Shown: positions 34,848-46,152, numbered from the stretch's first letter. The stretch is DNA of 64,000 bases from Diphasiastrum complanatum (GCA_029204225.1 CM055102.1:44586484-44650483); one strand, 5' to 3'. The notes: generated from the sequence alone by a model not told the origin. Program-made: numbers and translations.

Positions 34848-35205
34848 TGTTACGAGCTCGTAACCAGTGCCGAACCCTAGAGAACACAGATAGGTCAGAT
34901 ACCACAGTCAGGGTCGTGTCCAGCGTACATGACCAACAGGGCAAGACAGTGTGAGTAGTGTGCCCCAGCACGGTCCATAGCCATGGCGGGCCTAACACAG
35001 CCTAGGGACCCTGTCAGCAGGATAGGGCCCCCAGTTGGGTCCCGACGTGCAGTCGGCCACGTCAGTGCCACGTGGCCGACACTTGGTAGTAGCATGCTAC
35101 CAGTCCTCACACTGGGCTAGGAGGGGCTTACTCTATATCAGGGAGTAGGCAAGGTTGGGTGGATCAGTTAGTGTTTGCCCTACTGTGGTGTTAGGATCTA
35201 TTACA
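34848..35205 (+). repeat. 3' LTR of gypsy D
   Basis: 358 bp, one visible difference from the 5' LTR, followed by ATGAC. Confidence 0.95.
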
Positions 35206-35849
35206 ATGACGTGGCCCAGATAGGCTGCAGAGGTGTCCAGTGAGGTGTCACAGTGCACTACTAGTGGTGCATGGGCCTTGGAGGGTATAAGTATACCTGC
35301 TGGGCTCTCACTGGTGTAGGCTTGATAGCATGACCGGTGGCAGGATGCTGCTGGTGTGATGCCATACTCCTCTTTGTGATTGATCCATTGCTTGGGGGCT
35401 AGATCCGTTCGATCTAGGTTGGTTGGGTTGGTTTGTCCACCATTAGGTTCCCTTGTGTTGCTTGTGACTGGCATGCTTAGAATAGGATCCTTGGATTGAG
35501 GACTTTATAATGTGTAGCACCTGTAGCCCGATAACAATGGACTCGGCCTCCTCCCAAAAGTGACTAGAGAGTATGATCCTCTCAAACCTTCAAGACTTGG
35601 CCTTTGTGGACCCGCTCCATGTTGGATTTCTATCCCCTCCATCCCTTATCTCATCACTAATCTAGATCCATTGATTTGCTGTATGTAAATACTTGAACAG
35701 TCGCACATTCTGCAGAAATATAAAGGAATCGGTGAAAGTGTTCTGTCGACTCATCTGCCTTTGTCGATTAAATCATTCATCACCTCATCCGAGAAATAAT
35801 ACATGGACTATCACCAATCTGTGGTGTTAGCCAGTGGTCAAGCACACTT

Positions 35850-36158
35850 CTATCCGACTACTAGTGTCATATGCTACTGCAGCCGATCTAGAAGTACACA
35901 AGATGGATGTACAAACGACATTCCTCAACAGAGTTATCGAGGACATTTACATGATCCAACCAGAAGGCTAGATCCTCAATGGTTGAGAACACCAGGTATG
36001 CAAACTCCATAAAGCTTTGTACGGTCTGTAACAATCATCCAGAACATGGTTTCATCATCGAATCAACACCTTTCTGATCTCGACCATGGATTTGAACCAA
36101 GCTCTGCAGACTGTAATGTTTATTTCAAAGTTGTCAAACAATTATTTGTCATCATCAC
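35850..36158 (+). pseudogene. Copia E reverse transcriptase, first part
   Basis: Frame-corrected translation gives VHKMDVQTTFLN (copia RT block HQMDVKTAFLNG-like), EDIYMIQPEG, VCKLHKALYGL and QSSRTWFHH, then VYFKVVKQLFVIIT up to the gypsy insertion. Several stops and frameshifts are present. Confidence 0.85.
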
Positions 36159-37977
36159 TATAAAGTCCTAAACACAGGATACAATCCTAAGCATGCCAAT
36201 ACAAGCAACCAACAAGGGAACGGATGGTGGAAAAACCAACCCAACCAACAAGGGAACGGATGGTGGAAAAACCAACCCAACCAATCATAACTAACTAACT
36301 TACAGGTTGTTGGTCTACTGATCTCTAGCGTGGACACGCTACTACCCGAAACCAGTCGTGGGCATGACATTCTTCCCCCTTTATTCAAGTTCTGTCCTCA
36401 GAACTTAAAACTGGGAAAGTTTCTCCTTAAGCTTCCTTCTTGTTCCCAGGAATCATCGTCGTCTGTACATCCCTTCCATCAAACCAAATGCTCGGTAACT
36501 ATACAATTCCTCAATCGTTTAGTTCTTGTATCCAAGATTCTTCCGGGGAGACACACCCGATAATTTGTCCAACAGGCCCAATTGATCTCCAAAACCAAGA
36601 TGCGCTCTTTCACGTAGACTCTTCTTGAGTCGGCTTACGCGAAAAACCAGATGCACTTGAGTTCCTTCCGGGAAGTCCAACTGGTAAGCTAAGGATCTGA
36701 TCTTTATCAAGATCTGAAACGGTCCTCTGTATCTAGGGGACAATTTGTAATGCTTGCCGATACGCTTTACACTAAAATCCTTCAGGATTTTTAAATACCC
36801 AAACCCCCATTTGAAAGTCTGGAGGCAATCATTTCGGATTAGCATAATGCTGGTGCCTATCCTGGGCACATTGGACATTCTTACGTGCTATTTGTAGCAT
36901 TTCCTGCATATCCTATAGGAAATCCACTACCTTCTAAAACCTGATCGAACGAGTCTCTACCGAAATGAGTGATATAGGTTCAAAACTGTACATAAGCACG
37001 AACGGGCTATAACCGATAGCCAAATGCTCACTATAACTTATTCTCCCTCAAGGATAACTTCCTCTCCGAGGAGATTGCAATCAAAATGCAGATATCATCC
37101 GATCTTATGATCACGCAGGTAATCCTTCTCTTAAAACGATCAAGTATAACTTGAATCTAAACTATGATTCGTCAATCATAATTTATCGGATTCTTGTCCT
37201 ACACTGAATAAGAGAACGTGATACCCCAGCATAGGCAACTCAATCAAGGTCAGATACACTTCCCAATGAGATTGACGTCGAAAATACGCTCGAAGCATTT
37301 TCTCCCTCACTAATTTGTCCAAAGGTCAGAAAGCTATGAACCATATGAGCACGACCTGATCAGGTGGTGAGCATGACACTCGATTTTAAGACATTTGAGA
37401 CGTTCAATATAATCACATGCCCTCTCATCCTTCTTCATCTTGATCTTGCTAAGCAGTAGAAATGGGCTCTATAGGAATCTAGATGATTTAAATTGTTTAA
37501 AGAACGAATCTTTGAGAGATTCCCACTCGTTTTGTTAATGTTGCACAAGGTTGAAATACCATTCTCGAGCTACATCAGTGTGTTATGGGTATTCCGTGTA
37601 AATAAGTAAAATAGCCAAAAGTAGAAATAAGTTGAGAGGGTCGTGGCATCCTGCGAGCGTAAGCTCATAGCCCAATGAGCACTTGTAAATAATGTATTTT
37701 AAACAAACTTGACTTTGGGTCATGTAATTAAAATAATGTAAACAGGCCAAAGTTTAAGTTGAATTAAGTTGCTAAGTTTTGTTATTAGTCTCAGACTTTT
37801 TCCAACTCACATACAGTGCCTATATAAGGATTGTAACGCCCTTACCTTAGCCATGGCACAAAGTCTCATTCCGAGGTTAGGGTCCCAATTCCCTTACAAT
37901 CATAACTAGCTTACGAGTTGTTGGTCTACCGATCCCTAGCGTGGACACCCTACCCGAGACCAGTCGTGGGCATGACA
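36159..37977 (-). mobile_element. C-type gypsy element remnant inside copia E
   Basis: Minus-strand element whose ends match solo LTR C: TGTCATGCCC on the outside at 37977, GGACTTTATA at 36159. The flanks are ATCAC (36154-36158 and 37978-37982), a perfect 5-bp target duplication. The 3' LTR-like block is 36159-36369 and contains a 34-bp tandem duplication (CCAACAAGGGAACGGATGG). The 5' LTR lies at the right end (up to 37977), starting point unclear. The interior is short and decayed; only the integrase C-terminus is recognisable. Confidence 0.85.
36519..36878 (-). pseudogene. Integrase C-terminal fragment of the nested C-type gypsy
   Basis: Frame reads KHYKLSPRYRGPFQIL, then LAYQLDFPEGTQVH and VSRLKKSL, the C-terminal block of gypsy integrases. 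The rest of pol is missing or too decayed to read. Confidence 0.8.
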
Positions 37978-38890
37978 ATCACACTCTATTTAGATGATAC
38001 GTTGCTGTTTAGCAACAATATCGAGCTGAAAAAGGACACGAAGAGGATGCTATCTCAAGAATTTGAGATGATAGATCTGGGAGAGGTGCATTATTGTCTC
38101 GGGATTTGAATTGCAAGCTTGTGCATAATCCCATGGACCCAAGATTGAAGTTATCAAAGGAGCAAAGTCCTCAAACAGATGAGGAGAGAGGCGAAATGAA
38201 AGGGTATCCATATCAATCGGATCCCTAATGTATGCTATGAAATCAACCAAACTTGATCTCGCATACACCATCAACTCCTTAAGCCAATATATGGCTAACC
38301 CTGGTATGGTCCACTGAAAAGCTCTTTTAAGAGTACTTCGATATGTGCGAGCTACCATCGACCTTTGCATCTACTATGGTGATGATGATCCATCCGATAT
38401 CCATACACTTCATGGATATACAGATCCGAATTGGGCAGGCGATATTGACACCAGAAGATTGACTTTTGGATTTGTCTTCCTGTTCAATGGTCCAGTATCT
38501 TGGAACAGTCGAAAACAAACCTCCATTGCAATGTTATCAACAGAATCAAAATACATTGCAGCCTCTCAAGCCACTAAAGAGGCAATTTGGTTGAGGAATC
38601 TATTGTCTGACATTGGTCTCAGACAAATTGCTCCAACAATTATTAAGTGCGACAATCAGAGTGCTATTGCATTATTGATCAATCCTAGATTTCATTCTAG
38701 GAGCAAGCACATCGAGATTAAGTACCATTTTATCAGGAGCAGAATACTCAACAAGGAGATAAGTCTGAAATTTTGTAGAATCCAGTACATGGCAGCTGAC
38801 ATTTTAACAAAAGGGTTAAGTCAGGAAGCACACAAGAATTTTTGTGCTATCTTGAATTTGAAAATCAAGGCATTCAAGGATCCAGATTAA
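37978..38890 (+). pseudogene. Copia E reverse transcriptase active site and RNase H
   Basis: Resumes with ITLYLDDTLLFSNN (YLDD in place of the usual YVDD), then FEMIDLGEVHYCLGI. After a frameshifted stretch, the frame 38345-38890 is a nearly intact copia RNase H: HGYTDPNWAGDIDTRRLTFG, VSWNSRKQTSIAMLSTESKY, DNQSAIAL, RSKHIEIKYHFIR and ADILTKGL. It stops at TAA 38888-38890, next to the polypurine tract. Confidence 0.9.
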
Positions 38891-39349
38891 GGGGGGGTGT
38901 TGAATTTTTAATCTCTCCACCCCTTATCTCATCACTAATCTAGATCCATTCAGTTGCTGTAAGTAAATACTTGAACAGTCGCACACTCTGCAAATGGATG
39001 ACAGTGTTCTGTTGACTCATCCGACTTCGTCGACTAAATCACTCATCAACTCATCCGACTTTGTCGACTAAGTCGCATGCCAACTCTAAAAGTCGACTCA
39101 AACAATTGGCGACTGCTAACAACACATAATGCCTTAATCCCATTTGTAAAGTACATATATTTGAAGTCATCACAAGGTCCCGCAAAAAACGTAGCTTGCG
39201 GTCCAAGGCGGTCTCGGTGCCTGCATAAAAAGAGGAAACCGGTACCATTATCCGTTCTTCTCTCCACGATCTCAGACACCGACTGCTCTTACTTACATCT
39301 GCCCAGCTTTCTACCGGACCCATTTTCTAGAGCTAGATGCAGCAGGGGT

Positions 39350-39527
39350 CCCAGTCCTACCACGCTACTTGGACTCAGGGCTATCACATTGCCTCAGATT
39401 CACACTGGGACAGCTCAAGGTGTCGGGAGGTTCCACGATATTCCTAGAGAGGAGCGGATTTGCCAGTTATGCTCTCTAGGTGAGGTGGAGTCTGAGGAGC
39501 ATTTTATCTTTAGATGCCCTATCTCGA
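39350..39527 (+). pseudogene. LINE ORF2 C-terminal fragment
   Basis: Frame-corrected reading gives LSHCLRFTLGQLKVS, then RFHDIPREERICQLCSLGEV and EEHFIFRCPI, the same cysteine/histidine tail as at 13080-13160. It abuts the endonuclease fragment of another LINE copy at about 39528. Confidence 0.8.
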
Positions 39528-39529
39528 TG

Positions 39530-40548
39530 GCCGTCATCATCAGTTTTTACCTGCCATCCACACGGGGGTGGACGCAACGTTGTTGACTACTTCATTGGTT
39601 CACCGGCCTTGATTCCATTTCTTCATACTTTCCATATTATGCACCCTACCATCTCTGATCACTCTCTATTGCTCCTGTCCCTTGGCCATGCTATTCCTGG
39701 TACTGTTACGACACCTCATTCCACCCGTCGCCATAGTCCTTCTTTCTCTCCATTTGGTCTTCCTACATACACCTCCTCTTTAGCCACACTACTCCACGAC
39801 TTCCCCTTCTCATCTTCAGTAGACCAACAAGCAACCTTTTTATCTGAGATGCTTCTACACTCAGCCAATACTGCATATCCTCCAAAAACTTTCTCATCTC
39901 ATAAATGCACTTACAATAGATGGTATGATGATGAGTGCCTCTCCCTACACAAGCAAGTTGCTCATGCTCAATACCATTCTCCCGACACCTTAGCATTTAA
40001 AAAAAAGGAATACCATAGAATGACTTTGCGAAAAAGACCGCTTACTTTCAGTCTCTGGCACAAACTCATCGATTCCTTGGACTCTTCTTCTTCCACCTTC
40101 TTTTGGAAGTTGTTTTCTAAAAACTCATGTAAGCTAGCTCCTATTGCTATTGAATCTTGGATTGACTATGCTGCAAAACTTTATACAGTTGACTCTCCTT
40201 CCATCTCTCTCTCACCGCAACCATCAGAATTCACCCTTTTCACTCCGTCCATGATTGAAAACGCCATAAAAAATGGTCAAACCCATAAAGCCATTGATGT
40301 TGACTCTCTAAGTATGGACTTTCTAAAACCTATCGCCCATATTGTGGCTCCATACATCTCCCACGTTTGTAACCAATCTCACCCTATACTTAAGGCTGGT
40401 GATCCTCTGAATGTAGACAACTATCGCACTATTATGATCAGCCACACTATGGCTAAGCTCTATGGTTCGGTTATGCAGTCCATTATCAGCTCTCATGCGA
40501 AGACAGAGGAGTTATACGCTATGGGACAGGCAAGTTTTAGAGCAGGCT
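39530..40548 (+). pseudogene. LINE ORF2: endonuclease end and start of reverse transcriptase
   Basis: Frame 39480-40550 has RNVVDYFIGSP and ISDHSLLLL, the end of an APE-type endonuclease with its catalytic His in SDH. Then comes the linker and the first RT blocks (HKAIDVDSLSMDFLKP, LKAGDPLNVDNYRTIMISHT, MAKLYGSVM, MGQASFRAG). The reading is cut at GCAGGCT by the gypsy A2 5' LTR. Its continuation (YSTADQIFIL) is on the opposite strand at 43154, beyond an identical AGGCT. The first half of the endonuclease is missing. Confidence 0.9.
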
Positions 40549-40923
40549 AGTTATGGACTTGGCTCATTACGTTCGCCGCATCCATTCTTTTATTCATGAA
40601 TAAGCAGGCCTAAGGGCCCTTTTTTATTCATATACTGGCCTTGGGCCCTATTTGGTCATATTTTTAGGACTTGGTCACGTTGATTTGGAGTGGGGGTCCT
40701 CCTATTGGGAGGGCGCACTATTTTCCCTCCAAATCCTTTTTCCCTCCCTTTTTTGAATCCTCTATTTGATTCAGGGAGAGGGTGTATGTAGGGCAGCATT
40801 GTATTCCTTTATTCAGTTTATGATGATTGCTCCTCTTTAGCCTCCTTAAGCATTCTCTCTTCCTGCTTTCTAGCTTCTTAAGTCCTACTTTATAGCATAG
40901 CTAGTGAATCTTAGCTTGTAACT
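40549..40923 (+). repeat. 5' LTR of gypsy A2
   Basis: AGTTATGG to TAACT, 375 bp, followed by the primer-binding site TGGTATCAGAGC at 40924-40935. Confidence 0.93.
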
Positions 40924-40935
40924 TGGTATCAGAGC
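40924..40935 (+). promoter_or_regulatory. Primer-binding site of gypsy A2
   Basis: TGGTATCAGAGC, perfect initiator-tRNA-Met type, adjoining the LTR. Confidence 0.93.
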
Positions 40936-40949
40936 ACTTTCCTGCAGAT

Positions 40950-41440
40950 TGGTGGAGGCTGTCCAGCGCCCTACCACCCATCACTTTCATCGATTTTCTC
41001 CGTCAACTTTTCTACAGATTGGTGGAGGCTGTCCAGCGCCCTACCACCCATTCAATTTTTTCCGTCATTTTTTGCAGATTGGTGATGGCTGTCCAGCACC
41101 CTACTGACCATCACTTTCGACGATTTCTTCATCATTTTTTGCAGTTTTGGTGGAGGCTGTCCAACGCCCTACTACGTCATCATTTTCAACACTTTTCGTC
41201 ATTGATTTGCTGTCCATTTTTTATATTGATTGGAGGCTATTTTTCCGCTCTTTTTTCAGATTCGGTAGCTGCTGCCCAGCGCCCTACTACCGTCTCATTT
41301 TCAACGGTTCTCTTCACTGACTTGCTGTCCGTTTTGGTTATTGATTGGAGGCTGTTTGGCGCCTTACTTCAGCACCTTTTTTCAGCCTATTCTTCAGCAT
41401 ATTGTGGATCTTTGTAGTTGCTGCCCAGTGCCCTATTTAT
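40950..41440 (+). repeat. Leader motif repeats of gypsy A2
   Basis: GGAGGCTGTCCAGCGCCCTA and variants recur at about 40965, 41025, 41085, 41153, 41274 and 41422. It lacks the 179-bp tandem expansion seen in A. Confidence 0.8.
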
Positions 41441-41813
41441 CTTCAGCTTTTACCTCTCTTTGTTGGCACTACCGAGTGGACGACGGATCAGCACCCATCC
41501 AGGTATTGCTTGCGCCCTTTTTGCACCTACTTGCTGTCTTTCTGCTCACATACTGCTCTTTTCCAGCACCCTATTCTTGTTCATATTTGCTGCCTCACAC
41601 CCTCCTCTTTCCATTTTTTCCATTTTGTTAGAACCCTTCTACTTCTTGGCCTTGCACATCTGTTGTCCATTAATCTACTTTCTCAGCCTTTCTGAGAATT
41701 ATCCATCTTGATTGATTGTTTATGTGCCATTTTTGGTGATTTCAGAAGTTAGACTAAGTTGGGGTGATGACAAACGTCCTCTCCCTCAGGTTTTTGTCTC
41801 TTCCTTAGTCCCT

Positions 41814-42600
41814 ATGGCGACTTCTTCATCAGAAGACCTTCCGCAGAGCTCTTTAGATGATCGTTTTACACATATTGCTTCCCGCATGGATCATCTTGAG
41901 AGTCGTATTGATCGTGTTCTTTCTAGCCTTGAGACTATCCTACCACAAGGGGATACCACCCCCCCAGACATTCTTCATCGTCCTGGTACTTATGCTGCAG
42001 GGTAGTAGCCAAGGAGATAGCATCTGAGAGAGTAGGAGGCCGAAAAGAGGAAACATCATATCGTAATGAGCCTCTAAGACCAGCAATAAAACGTGAAATA
42101 AGCTCTGTAGGATTTAATAAAAAGGTAGGAAAGCTCAGTAAACTGATCAATATAAGCAGTCAAATTACTAGTATGGTGAAGGCTACGAAACAGATCATGT
42201 TGGCGAACCAACCATTGTGAGTCAATCATAGCCATATGAAGATCATGACGAAAAGTAGGCCATATATGTAATCCTTCACGAGTAGGCTCAGAGCGATAGA
42301 CACGCCACCAAGTCTGAGCTCGACCATCTAAATGTAACGTACCCTTATTTCCTATTCTAAGTATGCCTGCTCCTGCTCCATCTCCATCTTCAGGAGGTGC
42401 TTTTGGTAGTACGTTTGGTCTCCCTTCATATAGTGCTAGTCCTTATGGGTCTCCTTTTGGGTCTTCTGTACCACCACCTAGATTTCCCTCTGCACCACCA
42501 GGATTTCCTTCTACTTTTTCAGGTAATCCTGAGCCTCATTTTGCTCATGATTTTTGTGATCGCATCCAGCTTACTACTTATTCTGGTTCATCTAATGGGA
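41814..42600 (+). pseudogene. Gypsy A2 gag, N-terminal half, with a reversed 340-bp piece inside
   Basis: Starts MATSSSEDLPQSSLDDRFTH at 41814 and runs to about 42000. It resumes at 42342 with the Pro/Ser-rich linker and IQLTTYSGSSNGN to 42600. Between them, 42001-42341 is gag sequence on the opposite strand (HLDGRAQTWW to LATTLQHKY), which in an intact gag belongs downstream of the 42600 point. The gag is therefore scrambled. Confidence 0.88.
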
Positions 42601-43154
42601 ATAATAGAACATAGTGTCTCTCATATGCTGTCTGTTGGTGTTAAACACCAGAACCTTAGTCTTACCAATGTTCACCATCAACCCCCATATCTGACAGAAA
42701 GTATACAAGGCATCTAGATGTTGCCGAAGTCCTGCAGCCGAACTAGATAATAGAATCACATCATTTGCATAAAGAAGGATAGGGATAACAATATCTGCTA
42801 GAGGACAACCATCTCCACCTTCTTCCCGAATGATCCGCTCAAGGTCATCAATGTATAGAGCAAAGAGGGTGGGTGACAAAGGACACCCCTGCTTTACTCC
42901 GACCGTACTATGAATATATGAAGACCATCCATCTCCATCATGGAAATGGGCCAAAACTCTCTCATATAATGTGATGATAGCAGCAATGACCTCCTGTGAG
43001 AAACCAAGAGATGCCAAATGCTGGAGCAACAAGTGTCTCGGAACCGAATCAAATGCTTTGCGGAAGTCCAAAAAGCAGCAATAGACTCTCTGTTTCCTGG
43101 ACTTCGCCGCCTCAATGATACATCTCAGTATGAATATCTGGTCAGCCGTGGAGT
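42600..43154 (-). pseudogene. LINE reverse transcriptase core, inverted with gypsy A2
   Basis: Read on the minus strand from 43154: YSTADQIFILRCIIEAAKSR, then DFRKAFDSVPRH, GVKQGCPLSPTLFALYIDDL and the thumb VNIGKTKVLVFNT. It directly continues the plus-strand LINE that ends at 40548. The catalytic motif usually written (F/Y)xDD is not clear: ILLYANDVILLS carries A-N-D where A-D-D is expected, a probable inactivating change. The next LINE residues are at 47084 on the plus strand. Confidence 0.92.
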
Positions 43155-43159
43155 AGCCT

Positions 43160-43531
43160 AGTTACAAGCTAAGGTTCACTAGCTATGCTAGAAAGCAGGA
43201 CTTAAGCTAGAAAGCAGGAAGAGAGAATGCTTAAAGAGGCTAAAGAGGAGGAATCATCATAAACTGAATAAAGGAATACAATGCTGCCCTACATACACCC
43301 TCTCCCTGAATCAAATAGAGGATTCAAAAAAGGAAGGGAAAAAGAATTTGGAGGGAAAATAGTGCGCCCTCCCAATAGGATGACCCCCACTCCAAATCAA
43401 CGTGACCAAGTCCTAGAAATATGACCAAATAGGGCCCAAGGCCAGTACATGAATAAAAAAGGGCCCTTAGGCCTGCTTATGCATGAATAAAAGAATGGAC
43501 GCGGCGAATGTAATGAGCCAAGTCCATAACT
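43160..43531 (-). repeat. 3' LTR of gypsy A2 (inverted)
   Basis: 372 bp; on the minus strand AGTTATGG to TAACT, preceded by a purine-rich tract (GCAGGGGAG). It pairs with 40549-40923. Confidence 0.93.
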
Positions 43532-43717
43532 CTCCCCTGCAAAAAACAAAGCCCTCCATCGGCTAACAAGCATGCTAGATAATGAAAAATTACAAACTAA
43601 TGGAAATACTGATGGAGAGGACATAAGTCGTCACAACAGATACCCCAAAAGTATCATAACTGTGTAAATCAAGTACTAAGCAAATACTACAAGCAAAACA
43701 TAAAAGAATAGTCATAG

Positions 43718-44919
43718 CTAGCCGAAACATGAAGTAGAGGGAACATCTACAATGACATCTGTAGTAGAGGAGAGAACTAAAGCCATGAGGGCTCGAGCCT
43801 GCTCTGCCAATAATGGTGTATGATAAAAGACATCAATAGGCTCCCAAGTGGCCTCCTCAAGAGGACGACCATCCCACTGTACTAAAAACTGAACCTGCCT
43901 GCGCCGTCGACTATATTGAAGGCGAACCGGATGGATGGCAACTGGCAAAAAAGGGAACAACTCTGGCTTTGTAGGAAATGTGAGATCGCGAGGAGCATCA
44001 TCCTCAATGGCAGCTCGTAAAAGGCTAACATGAAAGATATCACAGGCTCATGTAGAATCAGGCAACTGTAACCGGTACGTAACAGGGCTGGGGCGATCCA
44101 AGATACAATAAGGCCCATAATAGCGTGGTGCAAGCTTCTTAGTAGAAGCGTGACCCTGAACAAAGTGATGACGTGCAAAGTGTAATCGGAGGTAAACCAT
44201 ATCACCAACCTGAAACTCAACATGACGGCGATGACGATCAACAGAAGTTTGATAGCGCTGCTGAACCTGCTATAAGTGAGTAGTAGCCCTAGCAATAAGC
44301 TCGCGAGCACCGGATAAAAAAGAAGCAATGGTAACCGGTGTATCATCAGGAGGAAGAGGCACCCCTGGCAAAAGTGGAGCATACCCATGAGCCAATAAGA
44401 AGGGTGAAACTCCAGTGCTGGTACTAACAGAGCTATTATAGCTATACGTTGCCAAACATAAATGCTGATCCCAATTCTTCCCGGAAGGAGAAACAAAATG
44501 TCAAAGGTAATCCTCAAGGATCCGATTAAGCCCATCAGAAGCTGTAAATCCAAAATACGCATAAGCTCTGTCCAGAATGTAAATGTAAACTTACTATCCC
44601 GATCAGATAGGATAGTACGTGGCATACCATGCAGGCGAAAAATCTCTGATAGAAAAAGACATGCGCATTGCTCAGCTGTAATAGTACTGCGGACTGGTAT
44701 AAAGTGTGCTTGTTTCGAGAACCGATCCACAACCACCATACAAGAGTCATGACCACGGTGGGTATGAGGAAGACCAAGGATAAAGTCCATAGAAATATCC
44801 GTCCACTGGCGATGAGGAATGGGCCAACTCTGGAGCAAACCAGCGGACTTAGCACTGGAATATTTATTACGGGCACAAAAAGGACAATCACGAATAAGAT
44901 GGGCTAGCTCAGACTTCAT
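43718..44919 (-). pseudogene. Gypsy A2 integrase and chromodomain-like tail
   Basis: From 44919: HLIRDCPFCARNK (end of the HHCC domain), SMDFILGLPHTHRG (first Asp), LSDRDSKFTFTFW (second Asp). A deletion or frame change falls before the catalytic Glu region, then LATYSYNSSVSTSTG, KLAPRYYGPY, and QVQFLVQWDG with EEATWEPIDVFYHTP. In-frame stops and shifts near 44455, 44270 and 44050 show it is inactive. Confidence 0.9.
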
Positions 44920-44942
44920 GGATGGCCAATAGAGATGGTCCT

Positions 44943-46152
44943 TCAGACGTGCATAAGACTTCTAAAAACCAAAATGGCCACCAATAGGGGAAGCATGAGC
45001 ATCAGACAATAACTGAGGACGAATGGAAAGAGAACTGGAAATACATAAAGCACCATAGTGGTATAAACGATCATCAACAATACTATAAACCTGGAACTTC
45101 CGAGAGGACGAAAGGGGGCGAGTACGATAAACATCAGAAAAGTCAGAACAAGACAAATATGTGGCCGGTAAATCATCAAACCAAGAAGGAACTGAAGCAA
45201 CAATACTATGTAACACTGCAGGTAGACGAGATAAAGCATCAGCTGCCATGTTTGACTTGCCTGGACAATACAAAATATCAAAATAGAAAGACTATAAAAA
45301 TTGTAACCAACGATATTGACGATCACTAAGATCACTAAGATAACGGAGAGACTGATGATCAGTTTTAATATCAAAGGGAACACGATACAAATAATGGCGC
45401 CATTTCTTAAGAGCATGGATGACAACAAGTAGCTCTTTTTCATGTACAGAGTAACGTTGCTCATAAGAGCACAAACGACGAGACTCATAAGCAATAACAC
45501 ACTCGGACTGACGTAGAAGAGCGCCTAAACCAATAGCACTAGCATCAGTCTCAACAATAAACGCTGATCAAACTGGGGGAGAAACATAACAGTAGCAGAA
45601 ACAATGGCATGATGTAAAGCATCAAAAGCAGTTTGACACTTAGAAGTCCAAACAAAGGTATGAGACCTCTTTAGTAACGATGTAAAATATTATTCCATTC
45701 TGAAATGTCGATGGACCATTCTGAACACCAAATGGAAGAACACGAAATTCATACAAACCCAAATGAGTACGAAATGCAGTCTTATGCTCATCAGAAGGAC
45801 ACAACCTAATTTGGTAGTATCCAGAACGTAGATCAATTTTGGAAGAGGTGGAAGAAGTGCCAAGCTGATCAAAAAGGTCATCCATGTGACGTATAGGATA
45901 CTGATTACGGATAGTCAGCTTGTTTAAGGCATGATAGTCAATGCATAGGCGTTTGGTTCCATCTTTTTTGGCAACAAGGAGGACAGGAGCACCAAAAGGA
46001 CTATGGCTAGGAACAATGAGGCCCTGATGTAAAAGGGAAGCAATGTGGAGCTGAACCTCATCATGTTCATCTTTAGACATACGATATGGAGCACGAGAAG
46101 GTGGGGTAGCACAAGGAAGAAGACCAATATGGTGGGTGACATGAGGACCCAT
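44943..46152 (-). pseudogene. Gypsy A2 RT (active site deleted) and RNase H
   Basis: Frame 46152-45640 holds the RT start ([59 protein letters not shown]). The YFDD region is missing: after TFQN it passes to unrelated frames and RNase H (VETDASAIGLGALL, SVHEKELLVVI, KTDHQSLRYL), the SRLPAV linker and the HASPIGGHFGF start of the integrase zinc domain. A tandem duplication of about 39 bp lies at 46158-46233. Confidence 0.9.

Larger units (their letters stand above)
27365..35205 (+). mobile_element. Ty3/gypsy chromovirus D with an inverted integrase duplication
   Basis: Two 358-bp LTRs (27365-27722 and 34848-35205) differ at one position that I could see (GGCAGTAG versus GGTAGTAG). The target duplication is ATGAC (27360-27364 and 35206-35210), inside solo LTR C. 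Primer-binding site, gag-protease, RT-RNase H, integrase-chromodomain and polypurine tract are present. Between protease and RT, 30457-32066 is an inverted copy of 33161-34770. It displaces the first part of RT, so the copy cannot make a normal Pol. The near-identical LTRs indicate a very recent insertion. Confidence 0.95.
21730..35509 (+). repeat. Solo LTR of gypsy family C, split by two nested elements
   Basis: The LTR starts TGTCATGCCCATGACTGGTC at 21730 and ends GGACTTTATA at 35509. The flanking 5-mers are ATGTG (21725-21729) and ATGTG (35510-35514), a perfect target duplication. Removing gypsy A plus its duplication (21770-27209) and gypsy D plus its duplication (27365-35210) leaves about 494 bp. 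Both ends match the ends of the C-type element at 36159-37977 (read on its minus strand). No internal region exists, so this is a solo LTR, formed by LTR-LTR recombination before A and D inserted. Confidence 0.88.
35620..39060 (+). mobile_element. Ty1/copia element E, internally deleted and split by a gypsy insertion
   Basis: An LTR-like block begins TGTTGGATTTCTATCC at 35620 and resembles 38898 onward (TGTTGAATTTTTAATC; shared CCCTTATCTCATCACTAATC). The left copy joins RT sequence at about 35800 with gag, protease and integrase missing. A purine tract AAGGGGGGG (38889-38897) precedes the right LTR. The right LTR end is not clear (somewhere between 39060 and 39300), and no target duplication was identified. 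Confidence 0.75.
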
